The position numbers and the translations under genes were made by a program. Shown here in pieces: positions 25,164 to 33,679 of a stretch of 34,922 nucleotides of DNA; position 1 is the stretch's first letter, and each line of letters begins with the position of its first letter. The stretch covers positions 1 through 34,922 of the forward strand of contig NZIQ01000006.1 of the NCBI GenBank assembly GCA_002691685.1, in the 5' to 3' direction. The DNA comes from Flavobacteriaceae bacterium (GTDB lineage: Bacteria > Bacteroidota > Bacteroidia > Flavobacteriales > Flavobacteriaceae). A model generated the notes under the pieces. That model was given only the letters and a program-made list of their open reading frames with translations, was not told the DNA's origin and searched no databases.

Positions 25164-25649
25164 ACTAATTAAGCTATAAAAAGTAAATCTTTAGTTTATT
25201 CTAGGGGCTTTTTTACTAGGTAAAGTATACCTGTATTCTTAAAGAAATCTAGAGGGTTAAAGGGCGCATAAAAGGGTTCAAATATTTTTAAGAGTGCTGT
25301 TTAAGCGAGATATAAACTATGGGTTTGTGAAAATCAAATCGTATTTCTAAAAGTATAGTTAAGTGCTTTGTTGCTCAAGTAATCACTTAAGAATAGCATT
25401 GTCTCATCTGCTCCATTTAAACAGGTATAAAAACAGTCATTACACTATTTCGAAGGTTCTTAAAATCACAAATAACTCACTAGACGTTTCCACACTAATG
25501 ATGAGTCAATATTATTTTGGTCTTTTTCGAATTACTTTTAATATAATAAAAATACTTTTAGCCAAGACTAGAATAGAAGCTACTAGTTTCAAGTCAGGAT
25601 AAGCTGAAAATAAATTGTTGATATCGGAAAGCATTTCCATAAATATTTG
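25164..25649. other. Gene-free stretch holding repeat copy 2
   Basis: About 490 bases of AT-rich DNA without a credible gene. The only open frame of note (25363-25602, plus) starts inside the repeat copy, has no recognisable domain and a biased composition, and I do not count it as a gene. A weak hairpin-like TTTAGTTTATTC/TAGGGGC region follows the 82-residue gene but has no clear T-tailed stem. Confidence 0.6.
25330..25371 (+). repeat. 42-bp direct repeat, copy 2
   Basis: Second copy of the repeat at 24733-24774, differing at two positions. The sequences diverge immediately after the shared CTTTGT. I found no third copy by eye. Confidence 0.85.
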
Positions 25650-26069
25650 TTAGCTCTTGTAGAATTTGTTCTGTAATCTATATTCAGTATTTTTTGGTGG
25701 ATAGGCTATGTTTTTACAACTATACTTAATGTATTTTATTTTGAAATTTTCTTTGTTTAGCCTGTGTTTTCTTTTTTGAATTCTCTTTACGCTTGTGTCG
25801 AGATACAAGCCTTTCTTTATTCTGTTTTTAGCCTGATATAAACCATTAGTTAAATTGCTTTGATTTAATTCTGAGGTCTCTGCTTCTTCTTTTAGTACAA
25901 TTACTTTTTTTCTTCTAAACCTATCTACGATTTTAGATAATAGGTATACACTGCAAAAGAATATTAATGAAATAAAAAGGCGCTCAAGGCTTGAAATATT
26001 TTCTATAAATGCCTTATACTTTATGACAATGTCTAGGTTATTTAAATCTGAAATGAATTCTAAATACAC
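25650..26069 (-). CDS. Hypothetical single-pass membrane protein, basic C-terminus
   Basis: A 139-residue frame with one clear membrane helix (ERLFISLIFFCSVYLLSKIV at about residues 29-48) followed by a strongly basic, Lys/Arg/Asn-rich tail (DRFRRKKVIVLK, SVKRIQKRKHRLNKENFKIK). The N-terminal 28 residues are polar, so the topology is a single-pass anchor with the basic part probably inside. No family is recognised. Composition is very AT-rich and the gene is isolated between gene-free stretches, so a random open frame is possible. Confidence 0.45.
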   Translation of the reverse strand: MYLEFISDLNNLDIVIKYKAFIENISSLERLFISLIFFCSVYLLSKIVDRFRRKKVIVLKEEAETSELNQSNLTNGLYQAKNRIKKGLYLDTSVKRIQKRKHRLNKENFKIKYIKYSCKNIAYPPKNTEYRLQNKFYKS

Positions 26070-26382
26070 GTCGCTAAATAACTGCTTTTAATTTTTATGA
26101 ATATTTTCGATTAATAAGGCGATATTCGTATTAATATTTAGGCCTTATAGCTAATTTACTTATTTTTTTTCATTATATATTCAAAATCATTGATTATCTT
26201 TTAATAAAGTCATTCTTTCCAATAAGTACTAAAATGTAGAAGGAATCAATCGTAATTTAGGTTTTGCTAGTGATGTGTTTATGTAACCTATAAAGAGCCA
26301 TTGGACACTTAATATTTCATTTTAAAATAAGTCAATTAGGGTTTCTTACAACTTATGTGTTTTAGTTGAAAATACTAATTTT
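26070..26382. other. Gene-free AT-rich stretch upstream of the Kazal gene
   Basis: About 310 bases with frequent stops in all frames. I see no RNA gene, repeat or strong hairpin. The plus-strand promoter of the Kazal-domain gene should lie near 26340-26380, but no clear TAnnTTTG was found. Confidence 0.6.
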
Positions 26383-26586
26383 ATGTCTATGAAAAACACT
26401 TTGTTTCTTTCTGTTTTTGCGCTCTTCGTTATTTCTTGTGGTACCATATCTCCGCAAGAAGATGATGATGCTTGTATTGAAGTTTATGATCCAGTTTGTG
26501 GTGCAGATGATGTTACTTATTCAAATACCTGCTTTGCAGTGAAAGCCGGTATTCAACAATGGACTACAGGTGAATGCGCTGGATAG
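26383..26586 (+). CDS. Kazal-domain lipoprotein, putative serine protease inhibitor
   Basis: The 67-residue product has a lipoprotein signal, LFLSVFALFVISCG, with the lipidated Cys near residue 19; ATG at 26389 is an equally good start. The mature part is essentially one Kazal-type domain: ACIEVYDPVCGADDVTYSNT, then CFAVKAG and a final GEC. The spacing PVCGxDxxTYxNxC is diagnostic. The Cys count in the domain is four, fewer than the six of classical Kazal inhibitors, as in short bacterial members. It would tether a protease inhibitor to the outer or inner membrane. Target protease and role (defence against own or foreign proteases) are inference. Confidence 0.85.
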   Translation: MSMKNTLFLSVFALFVISCGTISPQEDDDACIEVYDPVCGADDVTYSNTCFAVKAGIQQWTTGECAG

Positions 26587-26709
26587 TTTATTAAATTCAT
26601 TCTATGGATTTATTTTTTTAAAATGCTCATTTGTTGACCCCTAATTTGAATTATATTTTGGTTTTTGGACTTGTCGATTATTTTTTAATCCCTTTCTTTA
26701 ATTATCAAA

Positions 26710-26742
26710 TTGATAGAGATCTCGGTTAAAATATTATCTTAG
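26710..26742 (+). promoter_or_regulatory. Putative Bacteroidota-type promoter of the exported CsgG-like gene
   Basis: TTG at 26710-26712 and TATCTTAG at 26735-26742 are separated by 22 bases. The -7 element differs from TAnnTTTG at one base. Transcription would start near 26749, ten bases before the ATG at 26759. Confidence 0.4.
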
Positions 26743-26758
26743 AGAAAACACTTATATC

Positions 26759-27400
26759 ATGAAAAAAATAGTACTCTCAACTTGTTTCTTTCTTTTTACG
26801 CTCTCTGTTTTTTCGCAGACTAAATTATACCTGCATCCACAAGCAGAGAGTTATGCGAAAGCAACAGAGACAATTGCAATTTTACCCCTTAGAGTTCAAG
26901 TTAATTTGAGACCAAAAGAATTAAAAGATTTTACGCCTGAACAAATTGTTCAAATGGGTAAAGACGAATCTTTAGACATTCAAAAAGGAATGCATACATG
27001 GTTTTTAAAAAGAAAACAAAGAGGAGATTTATCTTCAACTGTGCAAAATCCAGCTAAAACAAATGCATTGCTCCTTAAAGCAGGCTATGACATTCACAAC
27101 TTAGATCTTTTAACACCGAATGAGCTTGGTCAGATTTTAGGAGTAGACTGCGTCATTTCGGGATCACTAGAAACTTCAAAACCAATGTCAGGAGCTGCTG
27201 CATTGGGTGCTTTGGTTATTGGTTTTGCAGGAGCAACTAATTCCGCAACTTGTAACTTAGATTTTTATAATACTGAAGATGACGAACTAGTGGTCAATTA
27301 TTATAAGACGGTTAGAGGAGGGTTAGGCTCAAATTCACAAGATTTAATCAATGTGTTAATGAGAAAAGTCACGAGAAGAATTCCATACACTTCCTCATAA
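26759..27400 (+). CDS. Exported protein of unknown function, CsgG/LpoB-like features
   Basis: A 213-residue protein with signal peptide MKKIVLSTCFFLFTLSVFSQ. The mature part starts with ETIAILPLRVQVNLRP near residue 37, and later has LGVDCVISGSLETSKPMSG near 126-144 and a glycine-rich hydrophobic stretch ALGALVIGFAGATNSATC. An early IAVLP-type strand plus a late (V)DxVISG strand is the pattern of CsgG, LpoB and GNA1162-like secreted proteins. I place it in that broad group with low certainty. No lipobox Cys follows the signal. It is monocistronic by context, with a terminator far downstream. Confidence 0.65.
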   Translation: MKKIVLSTCFFLFTLSVFSQTKLYLHPQAESYAKATETIAILPLRVQVNLRPKELKDFTPEQIVQMGKDESLDIQKGMHTWFLKRKQRGDLSSTVQNPAKTNALLLKAGYDIHNLDLLTPNELGQILGVDCVISGSLETSKPMSGAAALGALVIGFAGATNSATCNLDFYNTEDDELVVNYYKTVRGGLGSNSQDLINVLMRKVTRRIPYTSS

Positions 27401-27612
27401 AAAATAAGTTTCTAATTGTTATTGTCTTAGTCTTAATCATAGATTGTTAAAATAGCTCACGGAGTTATTTAATCAATCAATTACACTTTTCGTCTATGGC
27501 AGTGTGAAATAAGAATTGTTTTTTAAAGTTTTTTTATTTCAAAAGACAATAAACAATTTTTAATATCGTTAATGTTTTACGAAACTTAGAGTTTTGATTG
27601 TTAGTAGAGAAG

Positions 27613-27639
27613 AGGGTAGTTTAAAAGCTACCCTTTTTT
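27613..27639 (+). terminator. Rho-independent terminator, 213 bases after the CsgG-like gene
   Basis: GGGTAG at 27614-27619 pairs with CTACCC at 27628-27633 (loop TTTAAAAG), followed by six T. It ends either a long 3' untranslated region of the upstream gene or an unseen short RNA. No open frame lies in 27401-27612. Confidence 0.75.
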
Positions 27640-27691
27640 GTTGCCTTTATTGCAGTTGGGTTTTATAAGTGTAATTCAAAACTCCTTGTGT

Positions 27692-28265
27692 TTACTCACA
27701 ATTTTTTTTCGTCTCATAGTAGTGATTTTCACCACGGTCTTGAAATTCTCTTTGAAGTTCTAGTTCCTTCATCTTAAATAGATTTATATATTGTTCACGA
27801 CCTAGCGATTCTAATTGTTGCCCAGTCATGATATCTGTCCATTTTGCTTTTTGAATGGGAGCAGTAAAAAGAAACTCGCCATCTGTATTTAAGTGGGTAC
27901 TGATTTTGGATAAAATGAGCTCTTGTTCTATTGAATTAAAACAAAATAAGAATCCCCAAGCAATGATGATATCAAATTTTACATTAAAAAATTCAGAAGT
28001 CAAGATATCGTTACATTAAGAGGTGGCATGGGGTGGGTTTCTTTGAAAAGTTTGAATCATTTTCGGTGCGTGATCTAAGCCATACATCGCGTTTTTATTT
28101 TGATTAAACAAAATACTTATTGGAATACCAGTACCGCAACCTATATCTAAAAATCTTCTTATTGCTAAAATGCCTGTACCAATTTCTTACTTCAGCACTT
28201 CCAGGATCATTTAAATCTCTTCCTCTGTTTTTTAAAAAGAAATCAAAATGCTGCTCGTAATTCAT
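27692..28265 (-). pseudogene. Broken SAM-dependent methyltransferase
   Basis: ATG at 28265 starts a frame MNYEQHFDFFLKNRGRDLND and on to AEVRNWYRHF, which then shifts. The next frame holds the SAM-binding motif RFLDIGCGTGIPISILF (about 28100-28155) and AMYGLDHAPKMIQTF, then meets an in-frame TAA just upstream of DILTSEFFNVKFD. The remaining 103 codons (stop at 27692) contain FDIIIAWGFLFCFNSIEQEL, the post-motif region of a class I methyltransferase. One frameshift and one nonsense codon thus break a gene of about 190 residues. Substrate is unknown. Decay, not assembly error, is likelier because two independent lesions exist. Confidence 0.75.
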
Positions 28266-28336
28266 AGAATTAAAATATAAAACTTATTCAATTAGAAACC
28301 ATACAAATCGGTAATTTTGAATTTAAATTGACGTTC

Positions 28337-29275
28337 ATGCTGAATTTTTCTTTTGTTGTTTTTGGCCTTATACTTTTAATTGCCGGTGGCAATTATTTGC
28401 TTAAATCATCTGTTTCTTTGTCTTTGAAACTAAATATTTCAAAACTAGTAATTGGAATGACTGTGGTTTCATTTGCCACCTCGGCCCCTGAACTCTTGGT
28501 GAGTGTTAATGCTGCTATTTCTGGAATTCCAGACTTGTCTCTGGGAAATGTGGTAGGGTCTAATATTGCCAATTTAGGACTTGTTTTGGGCGTTACGCTG
28601 TTACTAGGCAGCATAGATGTCAAATCTTCATTTTATAAAATTGATTGGCCAATGTTAATGATTGCAACCCTTACTTTTTATGGATTTGTGGTTTTTGACT
28701 ACCAATTAGACGCTACAGAAGGTTTGCTCATGTTCTCGGGATTAATATTGTTCCTCATTTACCTATTGTCTTCTGGAAAAGATGAGGGCGTTGTCGATGA
28801 CTTCTCAGAAGACGATGAAGCTTTGAATTGGGGCAGAACTTTTTTGTACCTTATTATCGGTGGAGTTGGACTTTGGGGAGGCTCTGAATTGTTGGTAATC
28901 GGTTCAAAGGCGCTTGCTGTAGATTTTGGAGTTAGTGATAGAGTTATCGGGATTACGGTCGTTTCAGTAGGAACGAGCATTCCCGAATTGGCCGCTTCAA
29001 TTATGGCGATGTTGAAAAAGGAAAAAGCAATTTCTATAGGTAACCTAATCGGATCAAATATTTTTAATTTATTTGCTGTTCTTGGAATTACTTCAATGAT
29101 TACACCTATACCAGTTGGAGATCCGAATTTGATTGATAGTGATGCTCTTTATATGATAGGTATTTCAGCATTACTTTTAGTACTGGTTTTCATTCCAAGA
29201 AAAATGAGTTTAGGCCTACGAGATGGACTTATCTTACTCTCCATTTATATTTATTTTATTTACCAAGTATTATAA
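28337..29275 (+). CDS. Na+/Ca2+ antiporter (YrbG-like CaCA family)
   Basis: The protein exchanges Ca2+ for Na+ across the inner membrane. I start at ATG 28337 (312 residues), rejecting a TTG three codons upstream. About ten hydrophobic helices are present in two inverted repeats. Repeat one carries SFATSAPELLVS and GNVVGSNIANLG; repeat two carries SVGTSIPELAASI and GNLIGSNIFNLF. The acidic Glu of each SxPE motif is the ion-binding residue. A charged acidic linker (KDEGVVDDFSEDDEAL) separates the halves. A convergent terminator follows. The specific ions cannot be read from the sequence. Confidence 0.93.
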   Translation: MLNFSFVVFGLILLIAGGNYLLKSSVSLSLKLNISKLVIGMTVVSFATSAPELLVSVNAAISGIPDLSLGNVVGSNIANLGLVLGVTLLLGSIDVKSSFYKIDWPMLMIATLTFYGFVVFDYQLDATEGLLMFSGLILFLIYLLSSGKDEGVVDDFSEDDEALNWGRTFLYLIIGGVGLWGGSELLVIGSKALAVDFGVSDRVIGITVVSVGTSIPELAASIMAMLKKEKAISIGNLIGSNIFNLFAVLGITSMITPIPVGDPNLIDSDALYMIGISALLLVLVFIPRKMSLGLRDGLILLSIYIYFIYQVL

Positions 29276-29300
29276 AAAAAGCCCTCCATTGGAGGGCTTT
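29274..29300. terminator. Bidirectional terminator between the antiporter and glutamine synthetase genes
   Basis: AAAGCCCTCC at 29278-29287 pairs with GGAGGGCTTT at 29291-29300 around ATT. An A run precedes it (giving T on the minus strand) and it is followed by AATTTTTT on the plus strand, so it can serve both convergent genes. Confidence 0.93.
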
Positions 29301-29322
29301 AATTTTTTATCGAATTTATGTC

Positions 29323-30327
29323 TTAAGCAGATTTAACTGTTTTAATAATTCTTGAGGCAACTTCATAAGGATTTGCATTAGAAGCAGGTCTTCTGTCTTC
29401 TAACCATCCTTTCCATCCACTCTCTACGGTAGCGATTGGAATACGAATAGATGCTCCGCGGTCAGAAACTCCATAAGAGAATTCGCTGATGGATTGAGTT
29501 TCGTGTAAACCTGTAAGTCTTTGATCATTAAAGGCGCCGTAAACTTTAATATGCTCTGCTGTTACAGGTCTGAAAGCCTCACAAATTTTCTCATATATAT
29601 CTTTAGAACCAGCATTTCTTAAAGTGGAGTTGGAGAAGTTCGCGTGCATACCAGAACCATTCCAATCACCATGAACAGGTTTTGGATGAAGTTCGATGTA
29701 ATAACCGTATTTTTCAGTAACACGGTTTAGAAGATAACGCGCAACCCATATTTGGTCTCCAGCTTCTTTTGCTCCTTTGGCAAACACTTGAAATTCCCAT
29801 TGTCCTGGAGCAACCTCTTGATTGATTCCTTCCACGTTTAATCCAGCCTCTAAACAAATGTCCAAATGCTCTTCAACAAAATCTCTACCCCAAGTGTAAC
29901 GTCCACCAACAGAGCAGTAATACTGTCCTTGTGGTCCAGGGAATCCTCCTCTTGGAAATCCTAAAGGCAAGTCTGTTTCAGTGTCCATTAAGAAATATTC
30001 TTGTTCAAAACCGAACCAGAAGTCGTTATCGTCGTCATCGATTTCAGCTCTGTGGTTAGACACGTGAGGAGATCCGTCAGGATTCATTACTTCAGTCATT
30101 ACCAACCACCCGTTGATACGGTCAGGATCAGGATAAATAGCCACAGGTTTAAGTAAACAATCTGAAGAATTCCCCTCAGCTTGTAGCGTTGAACTTCCAT
30201 CGAAAGACCATACTGGGCAGCTTTCAAGCTTACCGTCAAAGTCTTTAACAATTTTTGTCTTACTTCTTAATTCTTGAGTGGGAGTATATCCGTCAAGCCA
30301 AATATACTCTAGTTTTGATTTGTTCAT
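29323..30327 (-). CDS. Glutamine synthetase, type II (GSII)
   Basis: It joins ammonia and glutamate to glutamine using ATP. The 334-residue length and motifs are those of the short, eukaryotic-like GSII rather than the 470-residue GSI: LEYIWLDGYTPTQELRSKTK at the start, WSFDGSST near residue 42, FWFGFEQEYFLMD near 102, and GWKGWLEDRRPASNANPYEV near 304. GSII is common in Flavobacteriia. It is transcribed alone, convergent with the antiporter and divergent from purM. I leave the symbol empty because glnA and glnII naming differs between groups. Confidence 0.95.
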   Translation of the reverse strand: MNKSKLEYIWLDGYTPTQELRSKTKIVKDFDGKLESCPVWSFDGSSTLQAEGNSSDCLLKPVAIYPDPDRINGWLVMTEVMNPDGSPHVSNHRAEIDDDDNDFWFGFEQEYFLMDTETDLPLGFPRGGFPGPQGQYYCSVGGRYTWGRDFVEEHLDICLEAGLNVEGINQEVAPGQWEFQVFAKGAKEAGDQIWVARYLLNRVTEKYGYYIELHPKPVHGDWNGSGMHANFSNSTLRNAGSKDIYEKICEAFRPVTAEHIKVYGAFNDQRLTGLHETQSISEFSYGVSDRGASIRIPIATVESGWKGWLEDRRPASNANPYEVASRIIKTVKSA

Positions 30328-30352
30328 TATTTAGAAATTGAATATTAATAAA

Positions 30353-30360
30353 CAAAAATA
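30353..30360 (-). promoter_or_regulatory. Putative -7 element of the glutamine synthetase gene
   Basis: On the minus strand TATTTTTG fits TAnnTTTG and lies 26 bases before the start codon. No TTG -33 element is evident at the right spacing. Confidence 0.35.
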
Positions 30361-30497
30361 TGGAAATTCCACCGCTATTCTTTTGTTTAAAAATATGAGA
30401 ATCAAATTTTTACATAATTCATAATTTTTAAATCCCTAAAAATAAAATTCCATAAAATCATCATTGGATTTTTTTAACATTACAAAAGATATAATCT

Positions 30498-30505
30498 TAA
30501 TTTTG
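30498..30505 (+). promoter_or_regulatory. Putative -7 element of purM
   Basis: TAATTTTG on the plus strand fits TAnnTTTG and lies 15 bases before the purM ATG at 30521, which would give a very short leader. The upstream -33 element is weak. Confidence 0.35.
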
Positions 30506-30520
30506 TGCTAACTTTTACCT

Positions 30521-31702
30521 ATGAGCCAAAAACATTCCAACAGATATACGCAAAGAGGTGTGTCAGCAGCAAAAGAAGATGTCCACAAAGCAATATCAAA
30601 AATTGACAAGGGATTATTTCCACAAGCTTTTTGTAAGGTCGTTCCAGATTATTTGACGGGTAGCGAAGAACATTGTATCGTTATGCATGCAGATGGAGCA
30701 GGCACAAAATCTTCATTAGCCTACATGTATTGGAAAGAGACGGGAGATTTAAGTGTTTGGAAAGGTATTGCACAAGACGCACTGATTATGAATATTGATG
30801 ATTTAATCTGTGTAGGAGCGACTACTGACATCATGTTATCATCAACCATAGGAAGAAATAAATCTTTAATTCCTGCTGAAGTACTCAGTGCCATTATAAA
30901 TGGCACGCAAGAACTTATTGATGAATTGGCCGAAAATGGTATTCGTATTCATTCTACAGGAGGTGAAACTGCTGATGTGGGAGACTTGGTAAGAACAATT
31001 ATTGTGGATTCTACAGTTACTGCTAGAATGAAAAGAAGTCAGGTTATTGATAATGGTAGAATAACTGCTGGAGATGTTATTGTAGGTTTCTCTTCTTCTG
31101 GTCAAGCCACCTATGAAACAACCTATAACGGGGGTATGGGAAGCAATGGATTAACCTCTGCCCGTCATGATGTTTTTTATAAAGAATTGGCTGAAAAGTA
31201 TCCCGAGAGTTTTGACCCTTCGATTGACGATAATCTGATTTATTCAGGAAATCATAGTCTCACTGATTCTCTTGACGGAGTTCCTATTGATATGGGTCAA
31301 TTGGTTCTTTCTCCAACGCGCACCTATGCGCCTATCGTGAAAAAGATTCTTGAAGAATGCGACTTTGAAAAAATACACGGCTTCATTCATTGTAGTGGAG
31401 GAGCTCAAACAAAAATTCTTCATTTTGTAGATAATCTACATATTGTAAAAGACAATCTTTTACCGGTGCCTCCTTTGTTTGAAGCTATTCAAAAAAGCTC
31501 CGATACGGACTGGAAAGAAATGTATCAAGTATTCAATTGTGGTCATCGTTTGGAGTGTTATACCGATCAGGATTCAGCTCATAGAATGATAGAAACCTCA
31601 GAGTCTTTCGGTGTAGAAGCTCAAATTATTGGACGTGTAGATTCCTCTAAATCAAAGCGATTGACTATCTCCAGTGAAAAGGGAATTTTTGAATACAACT
31701 AG
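30521..31702 (+). CDS. purM: Phosphoribosylformylglycinamidine cyclo-ligase (AIR synthase)
   Basis: It closes the imidazole ring of purine biosynthesis in the cytosol. The 393-residue protein has the expected start RYTQRGVSAAKEDVHKAI. HADGAGTKSSLAY near residue 55 and GIAQDALIMNIDDLICVGA near 81 form the ATP-binding and catalytic loops, GGETADVGD near 147 is the PurM dimer signature, and HCSGGAQTKI near 288 is a late conserved loop. It is longer than the roughly 345-residue E. coli enzyme, as is normal for Bacteroidota members. It is followed by prfA after 55 bases that hold their own promoter-like elements. Confidence 0.92.
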   Translation: MSQKHSNRYTQRGVSAAKEDVHKAISKIDKGLFPQAFCKVVPDYLTGSEEHCIVMHADGAGTKSSLAYMYWKETGDLSVWKGIAQDALIMNIDDLICVGATTDIMLSSTIGRNKSLIPAEVLSAIINGTQELIDELAENGIRIHSTGGETADVGDLVRTIIVDSTVTARMKRSQVIDNGRITAGDVIVGFSSSGQATYETTYNGGMGSNGLTSARHDVFYKELAEKYPESFDPSIDDNLIYSGNHSLTDSLDGVPIDMGQLVLSPTRTYAPIVKKILEECDFEKIHGFIHCSGGAQTKILHFVDNLHIVKDNLLPVPPLFEAIQKSSDTDWKEMYQVFNCGHRLECYTDQDSAHRMIETSESFGVEAQIIGRVDSSKSKRLTISSEKGIFEYN

Positions 31703-31707
31703 TAAAA

Positions 31708-31736
31708 TTGCAATGCTTCAAATTGTCGTAATTTCG
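31708..31736 (+). promoter_or_regulatory. Putative promoter of prfA
   Basis: TTG at 31708-31710 and TAATTTCG at 31729-31736 are separated by 18 bases. The -7 element departs from TAnnTTTG at one base. The start point would be near 31743, fifteen bases before the ATG at 31758. This is the best -33/-7 pair I found in the window. Confidence 0.45.
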
Positions 31737-31757
31737 CGATAGTGTGATTTTTAGTTC

Positions 31758-32834
31758 ATGATAGACAAACTCAATATCATTAAACAACGTTTTGACGAAG
31801 TATCAGATTTGATTATTCAACCTGATGTTATTTCTGATCGAAAGCGCTATGTACAACTAAATAAAGAATACAAGGATCTTCAATTGATGGTAGAGAAAAG
31901 AGCTGCCTATCTCGATTGCCTAAATAATTTAAAAGAGGCTGAAGAAATTATAGCTGATGAAAGTGATTCAGAAATGGTTGAAATGGCAAAGTTGCAGCTG
32001 GATGAATCTAAGAAAACAATACCTCAATTAGAAGAAGAAATAAAATTTTTGTTAATTCCTAAGGACCCTGAAGACGCAAAAGATGTTGTCATGGAAATCC
32101 GTGCAGGTACTGGAGGTGATGAGGCCAGTATTTTTGCTGGAGATTTGTTCAGAATGTACACTAAATACTGTGAGTCAAAAGGTTGGAAGACAAATATTAT
32201 TGACCTTAGTGAGGGTACCTCAGGAGGATTCAAAGAAATTCATTTTGAAGTCAATGGTGCGGATGTTTACGGCACGCTAAAGTTTGAGGCGGGTGTACAC
32301 CGTGTTCAAAGAGTTCCACAAACAGAGACCCAAGGAAGGGTACATACTTCGGCAGCTACTGTTATGGTTATACCAGAGGCAGAAGATTTTGATGTTCAAA
32401 TTGACCCCAAGGACGTGAGAATTGATTATTTCTGTTCGTCTGGTCCTGGAGGACAATCCGTGAACACCACTTATTCTGCAGTTCGCCTAACTCACGTTCC
32501 AACCGGATTAGTGGCGCAATGCCAGGATCAAAAATCACAACACAAAAACAAAGAAAAAGCATTTAAAGTATTGCGTTCCAGGTTATATGATTTAGAGTTG
32601 GCCAAAAAGCAAGAAGAAGATGCGGCTAAGAGAAATTCACAGGTGAGTTCAGGTGATCGCTCTGCAAAAATTAGAACATATAATTACCCTCAAGGACGAG
32701 TGACTGATCACAGAATTGGTTTGACACTATATGATCTCACAAACATTATTGATGGTGAAGTTCAAAAAATTATCGACGAATTAAGACTCGTGGAAAATAC
32801 CGAAAAGTTAAAAGAAGCCTCGGAAACATTTTAA
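31758..32834 (+). CDS. prfA: Peptide chain release factor 1
   Basis: RF1 reads UAG and UAA stop codons and triggers peptidyl-tRNA hydrolysis on the ribosome. The 358-residue length is normal. [16 protein letters not shown] at residues 185-200 contains the PxT tripeptide (Pro187-Thr189) that identifies RF1 instead of RF2, and [17 protein letters not shown] at 227-243 contains the catalytic GGQ (231-233). [20 protein letters not shown] near 112 is another conserved segment. It is followed 11 bases later by pyrF, an arrangement seen in other Flavobacteriia. Confidence 0.97.
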   Translation: MIDKLNIIKQRFDEVSDLIIQPDVISDRKRYVQLNKEYKDLQLMVEKRAAYLDCLNNLKEAEEIIADESDSEMVEMAKLQLDESKKTIPQLEEEIKFLLIPKDPEDAKDVVMEIRAGTGGDEASIFAGDLFRMYTKYCESKGWKTNIIDLSEGTSGGFKEIHFEVNGADVYGTLKFEAGVHRVQRVPQTETQGRVHTSAATVMVIPEAEDFDVQIDPKDVRIDYFCSSGPGGQSVNTTYSAVRLTHVPTGLVAQCQDQKSQHKNKEKAFKVLRSRLYDLELAKKQEEDAAKRNSQVSSGDRSAKIRTYNYPQGRVTDHRIGLTLYDLTNIIDGEVQKIIDELRLVENTEKLKEASETF

Positions 32835-32845
32835 CACACACTGAG

Positions 32846-33664
32846 ATGACAAGAAGTGATTTAATAGAACAAATTCAGTTAAAAAATAGTCTTTTGTGTG
32901 TGGGTTTAGACTCAGATATCAATCGTATTCCTCTGAGCTTAATTGCAAATGAAGACCCTGTTTTTGAATTCAATAAGGCTATTATTGATGCTACGCATTC
33001 TTATTGTGTGTCTTTTAAAATTAATATGGCATTTTACGAATCTCGAGGGGTTGAAGGGTGGCAAAGCCTTGAAAAAACAATTGATTATATCAATGAGAAT
33101 TACCCAAAACACTTTACCATTGCAGATGCAAAAAGAGGAGACATAGGAAATACCGCAGATCAATACGCTAAAGCTTTTTTTGAGGCGATGGATTTTGATG
33201 CAGTTACTGTTGCTCCTTATATGGGCAGAGATTCCGTACTTCCTTTTCTCAAGTATACAAATAAATTTACCATCGTTTTGGGGATAACCTCAAACGATAG
33301 TGCTTCTGATTTCCAAATGCACGGAGAAGAAACCCCCTTGTACAAAGAGGTTTTATTAAAAACAGCTACATATCCATTTGCCGAACGTTTAATGTACGTT
33401 GTTGGAGCTACAAAAGCAGATGCTCTAAGCGAAATACGAGAGATTTTACCAAATCATTTTTTGTTAATTCCTGGTGTAGGTGCCCAAGGTGGATCTTTAA
33501 AAGAAGTACTGCACCAAGGACTCATAAAAGATTACGGATTGTTAATCAATAGTTCAAGGGGTATTATTTTTGCTTCAGAAGGGAACGACTTTGCGCTAAA
33601 AGCAAAAGAAGCAGCTGCTGACCTCCAAAAACAAATGAGTACTTTACTTCAAGAATCCATTTAA
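32846..33664 (+). CDS. pyrF: Orotidine 5'-phosphate decarboxylase, type 2
   Basis: It decarboxylates OMP to UMP, the last step of pyrimidine synthesis. The 272-residue length identifies the longer type 2 branch. SLLCVGLDSDINRIP near residue 15 begins the barrel, FKINMAFYESRGVEGWQ near 57 follows, and ADAKRGDIGNTA at 93-104 gives the catalytic DxKRxDI tetrad (Asp94, Lys96, Asp99). LIPGVGAQGGSL near 208 and NSSRGI near 231 form the phosphate site. The gene starts 11 bases after prfA, and 15 bases separate it from the hydrolase gene. Confidence 0.96.
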   Translation: MTRSDLIEQIQLKNSLLCVGLDSDINRIPLSLIANEDPVFEFNKAIIDATHSYCVSFKINMAFYESRGVEGWQSLEKTIDYINENYPKHFTIADAKRGDIGNTADQYAKAFFEAMDFDAVTVAPYMGRDSVLPFLKYTNKFTIVLGITSNDSASDFQMHGEETPLYKEVLLKTATYPFAERLMYVVGATKADALSEIREILPNHFLLIPGVGAQGGSLKEVLHQGLIKDYGLLINSSRGIIFASEGNDFALKAKEAAADLQKQMSTLLQESI

Positions 33665-33679
33665 TTTGTAATTTTAGGT

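Noticed and set aside
24733-25371. Integron attC sites
   Set aside because: GTTAAGT fits GTTRRRY, but no matching RYYYAAC arm and no convincing single-strand hairpin were found.
25363-25602. 79-codon plus-strand open frame overlapping the second repeat copy
   Set aside because: It starts inside a non-coding repeat, has no signal, domain or family likeness, and its composition looks like translated AT-rich spacer.
30866-31105. 79-codon minus-strand open frame within purM
   Set aside because: It is antisense to an intact purM with all motifs and has a low-complexity Ser/Asn composition.
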